Source: Paenibacillus wynnii
GTDB lineage: Bacteria > Bacillota > Bacilli > Paenibacillales > Paenibacillaceae
Assembly: GCF_030812855.1 (NCBI RefSeq)
Contig: NZ_JAUSTK010000007.1
Coordinates: 124,001 to 188,000, forward strand
Length of the DNA: 64,000 nucleotides
Direction of reading: 5' to 3'
Position 1 is the stretch's first letter, and each line of letters begins with the position of its first letter. Below are positions 61,771 to 64,000 of the stretch, in pieces. The position numbers were made by a program, and so were the translations under genes. A model generated the notes under the pieces. That model worked only from the letters and a program-made list of their open reading frames with translations. It was not told the origin of the DNA and ran no database searches.

Positions 61771-62022
61771 ATCACAAAGAGAAACAGCCGTAAAGAGGCC
61801 ATTTGACGCTTCGCGTGTTCTTAACTAATCATCCACCCTTCAAGTAATTAGACTTCGTAGTGAAACAGACTCAAACAAGGCATATATTGTCGCCCAAAAA
61901 AATGAGTCCTCTACAATTACTTTAAGGTGATATGAAATTGCTTAGTTAAGAACGGCCACCAACATCAAAATTTCCCCTTCAGTTATAGGATACTTGTAAT
62001 TTACTACATTCCTATGCTGACG

Positions 62023-62397
62023 TCAAACAGATACAAAGCAATTCAGCACCCATATTATACCGTTCATTTGATCCGCAACTTGTCCATGCAGAGCCCCGAA
62101 GAATGTATTCTGCAGTTCAATGATCACCTGACCGCCGTCCGCAATCAGTTGTTCATAGATCTTTTTGGTTTCTTCCTCGTTATCCAATTGCATAATAAGC
62201 CTTACATTCTCACCCTTGGGTGTTCTGCCGAACGGATCGGCAAAGTGAATCAGCGTCTGTCCAATATGTAACTCAGCATTAAGCAATTTCCCGTTATGTT
62301 CATTTAATATCTTAATTTCTCCACCAAAAACACTTTGGTAATATTCAATGGATTCCTGTACTTGATCTACAACAATATAGGGACTTGCACTTAACAT
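62023..62397 (-). CDS. VOC family protein (glyoxalase/PhnB-like)
   Basis: Protein of 124 aa with the vicinal-oxygen-chelate fold: ASPYIVVDQVQESIEYYQSV, the usual FGGEI near residue 28, ELHIGQTLIHFADPFG, and MQLDNEEETKKIYEQL. It resembles PhnB-type members that lack a firm function. GGAGG lies 7 nt before the ATG at 62397; the longer frame is rejected. Confidence 0.85.
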   Translation of the reverse strand: MLSASPYIVVDQVQESIEYYQSVFGGEIKILNEHNGKLLNAELHIGQTLIHFADPFGRTPKGENVRLIMQLDNEEETKKIYEQLIADGGQVIIELQNTFFGALHGQVADQMNGIIWVLNCFVSV

Positions 62398-62522
62398 CCT
62401 TACGCCTCCTAGTAGTCTAATACTAACATCATCAACGTACACCCCGTTATTATATTAAATTTACTCCGGACGTGCAAAAGAACCCCATTGGGGCATTTCG
62501 ATGCTTATTTGAGCAAATAAAA

Positions 62523-62546
62523 AGACAGCCGGCTTCCCGGCTGTCT
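62523..62546 (-). terminator. Terminator of the rpsF-ssb-rpsR operon
   Basis: AGACAGCCGG CTTC CCGGCTGTCT, a perfect stem with tetraloop, followed on the minus strand by TTTTTATTTG just past the rpsR stop. Confidence 0.85.
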
Positions 62547-62557
62547 TGACGAGCATC

Positions 62558-62830
62558 CTATTCCGTTGTGTAAGGCAGCAGCGCGATTTGACGCGAGCGC
62601 TTAACAGCGATTGTCAGAGCACGTTGATATTTTGCACTAGTTCCTGTTACACGACGCGGCAAAATCTTTCCGCGTTCGCTGATGAACTTCTTAAGAAGCT
62701 CAGTATCTTTATAATCAATGTGAGTAATTTTGTTCACAGTGAAAAAGCAAACTTTCTTACGCTTGTTGCGTCCACCACGACGTGCCGGTCTTTTGTCGTT
62801 GTCAGCGCCTTCTCTTGGTTTAAAAGCCAT
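62558..62830 (-). CDS. rpsR: 30S ribosomal protein S18
   Basis: Protein of 90 aa. [20 protein letters not shown] and [20 protein letters not shown] are conserved. Last gene of the rpsF-ssb-rpsR operon, which is ended by a strong hairpin. S18 pairs with S6 on the small subunit platform. CVC near the end of the basic start may bind metal. Confidence 0.95.
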   Translation of the reverse strand: MAFKPREGADNDKRPARRGGRNKRKKVCFFTVNKITHIDYKDTELLKKFISERGKILPRRVTGTSAKYQRALTIAVKRSRQIALLPYTTE

Positions 62831-62851
62831 GTTCTGTTCAGTCCTTCCTTA

Positions 62852-63361
62852 TTAAAATGGCAAATCATCGTCCGATATATCGATCGGTTTTCCATCGCCC
62901 GAAAAAGGATCTTGATTATTGTTGGTGTTACGTGAGAAATTGTTGTTGCTATTTCCACGTCCACTGTTGCCGCCGCCACCACCGAAGGAAGGCTCTTCTG
63001 GAGCACTACCACCACTTGAAGCATTTCCACCTTCACGGTTCTGCGTAGATTCCAGGAAACGGACATTATCAGCAATAACTTCAGTGACGTATACACGTTT
63101 ACCTTCGTTATTCTCGTAATTCCGAACTTGGATACGTCCTTCTACTGCTGTCAGTCGGCCTTTGCGCAAATAATTGGCACAGGTTTCCGCCAGCTGTCTC
63201 CAGGTAACTACCGGGATGAAGTCCGCCTCGCGTTCGCCGCCTTGAGTTGCGAACTGACGGTCTACGGCAAGCGTAAACTGCGTTACAGCCACACCTTGAG
63301 GTGTATAGCGAAGTTCCGGGTCACGGGTCAACCGACCAATCAGAATGATACGGTTCAACAA
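62852..63361 (-). CDS. ssb: Single-stranded DNA-binding protein
   Basis: Protein of 169 aa: OB fold in the first 110 residues ([40 protein letters not shown]), a Gly/Asn-rich flexible linker, and the acidic tip DISDDDLPF that binds partner proteins. Second gene of the rpsF operon. Essential replication protein. Confidence 0.96.
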   Translation of the reverse strand: MLNRIILIGRLTRDPELRYTPQGVAVTQFTLAVDRQFATQGGEREADFIPVVTWRQLAETCANYLRKGRLTAVEGRIQVRNYENNEGKRVYVTEVIADNVRFLESTQNREGGNASSGGSAPEEPSFGGGGGNSGRGNSNNNFSRNTNNNQDPFSGDGKPIDISDDDLPF

Positions 63362-63409
63362 TAGGGTCTCCTCCTTTTGAGCGTTTTGGTTACAAAGCGT
63401 TACAAGATC

Positions 63410-63694
63410 TTAAGCTACATCGTTCGTAATGAGATAACGAATAACTTCGTCAGAAATCTTCATGAGACGTTCTAATTCAGTAACTACTGCAGGTTCTGCA
63501 GTAAAGTTAACCAAAACGTAGAATCCATCACGGAATTTCTTGATCTCATACGCAAGACGGCGTTTACCTTGCACATCGTGCTTTGTAATTTCCCCGCCAT
63601 TGGAGATGATGCCTTGGAATTTTTCGACTGCTGCTTGAACGACTTCTTGCTCAATGTCAGGACGAATAATGTACATCACTTCATATTTGCGCAT
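63410..63694 (-). CDS. rpsF: 30S ribosomal protein S6
   Basis: Protein of 94 aa. MRKYEVMYIIRPDIEQEVV and RRLAYEIKKFRDGFYVLVNF are conserved. The open frame continues upstream, but AAGGAGG lies 8 nt before the ATG at 63694. First gene of rpsF-ssb-rpsR; its leader contains a small stem that might be part of the S6:S18-responsive leader known in Bacillales, though I could not confirm the motif. Confidence 0.95.
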   Translation of the reverse strand: MRKYEVMYIIRPDIEQEVVQAAVEKFQGIISNGGEITKHDVQGKRRLAYEIKKFRDGFYVLVNFTAEPAVVTELERLMKISDEVIRYLITNDVA

Positions 63695-63775
63695 AATTTT
63701 CACCTCCTTATGGTCTGAGGCCCCTAAACACGTTAGGAGCAAGGAACGAGCACAAACACAAACTCGCACCATATT

Positions 63776-63804
63776 AATATACCAAAAAGTACAAGCCAAT
63801 GCAA
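63776..63804 (-). promoter_or_regulatory. Promoter of the rpsF operon
   Basis: TTGCAT (63799-63804) and TATATT (63776-63781) with 17 nt between, on the minus strand. About 80 nt of leader separate it from the start codon. Confidence 0.65.
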
Positions 63805-63908
63805 GTTATATTATACAGTCTTTAATATCCACCCGGTTTAGTACATGAAGATCACTCTGGGAACACACAATATAGGGGGTATCATTTTCTACAGAAAGGA
63901 GGGATATC

Positions 63909-64000
63909 ATGGGCGAAAAAACTGAATATGAAGCAGGCGATAAGGCACCAAATCCCGGAATTTATACGGAAGTGGGAGAAGCACGAAGCTTCCATACTCA
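63909..64000 (+). CDS. YjzC-like small protein, partial (3' end outside window)
   Basis: First 30 codons: MGEKTEYEAGDKAPNPGIYT followed by EVGEARSFHT match the YjzC family of small Bacillales proteins of unknown role. AAGGAGG lies 7 nt before the ATG. It is divergent from the rpsF operon and cut by the window edge. Confidence 0.7.
   Translation, partial: MGEKTEYEAGDKAPNPGIYTEVGEARSFHT

Noticed and set aside
61605..61802. 65-aa ORF upstream of the MutS2-like gene as a normal gene
   Set aside because: No convincing RBS, and it crosses both terminator-like hairpins; kept only as a possible leader peptide.
61680..62022. M-box, ydaO, T-box or c-di-GMP riboswitch in the MutS2-like leader
   Set aside because: Fragments such as GTTAGGTG (plus strand) or GGGCAAAC (minus strand) recall these motifs, but the conserved cores and downstream gene types do not fit.
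1..64000. CRISPR arrays, rRNA and tRNA genes
   Set aside because: No short regularly spaced repeats, no rRNA-like blocks and no tRNA-type cloverleaf or T-loop sequence were seen by eye.

Overview
The window looks like a Paenibacillus-type chromosome (Bacillales, Paenibacillaceae) close to the replication origin. The right 38 kb carries the conserved block found near oriC in this group: rlmH, cydABCD, cspA, htrC-yycJ-yycI-yycH-walK-walR, purA, dnaB, rplI, gdpP, yybS, and the rpsF-ssb-rpsR operon. Protein sequences, small markers such as the YdjO-like and YjzC-like proteins, and gene order support this. The assignment rests on recognised families and order; no database search was run.

Positions 1-26380 are an accessory region immediately downstream of the 3' end of rlmH. 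It is a mosaic of small gene sets separated by direct repeats. The repeat core has the same sequence as the last six codons and stop of rlmH, read on the minus strand. Complete copies lie near 1.71, 12.44, 14.43, 19.76, 24.17, 25.21 and 26.39 kb, with one half copy near 14.30 kb. All are in the same orientation and none was found to the right of rlmH. Several are flanked by short inverted arms. This is the architecture of staphylococcal cassette chromosome (SCC) elements, which integrate at the same codons of the same gene, so the region is best read as a chain of SCC-like cassettes. No intact ccr recombinase is in the window, but a C-terminal fragment that resembles a large serine recombinase lies near 10.1-10.3 kb.

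Cassette by cassette, from right to left: an alpha/beta hydrolase broken by one nonsense codon (25.2-26.4 kb); a GNAT acetyltransferase (24.2-25.2); a Bacillus-like gluconate operon with intact promoter, cre and GntR operator but a deleted gntR, plus an IS3-type remnant (19.8-24.2); an AraC regulator, an oligo-1,6-glucosidase, a GH13 protein with altered catalytic residues and an SDR (14.5-19.7); a divergent TetR/SDR pair with a palindromic operator (12.5-14.3); and a long segment (1.7-12.4) holding a sugar cluster (Zn-dehydrogenase, GH13 protein, solute-binding protein without a signal peptide, RibD-like reductase, MATE pump) and debris of many genes (Ser/Thr kinase, recombinase, rnr, smpB, secreted protein, MocR, flavin-binding protein). 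At the far left are an acyltransferase remnant and an ABC exporter.

To the right of rlmH the genes are intact and mostly on the minus strand. EcsC-like protein, GNAT protein, a 55-aa CxxH/CxxC protein and oligoendopeptidase F lead into cydABCD (cytochrome bd and its ABC assembly factor), which has two TGTGA-N6-TCACA sites upstream. A cold-shock pair follows. The WalRK operon (walR-walK-yycH-yycI-yycJ-htrC) is preceded by an M23/LysM/G5 wall hydrolase. purA-dnaB-rplI-gdpP-yybS-mazG-like form the replication and c-di-AMP block. Envelope genes (LCP ligase, S11 carboxypeptidase, peptide-binding lipoprotein), a short MutS2-like ATPase with an attenuator-like leader, a VOC protein and rpsF-ssb-rpsR complete the block. 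A YjzC-like gene is cut by the right edge.
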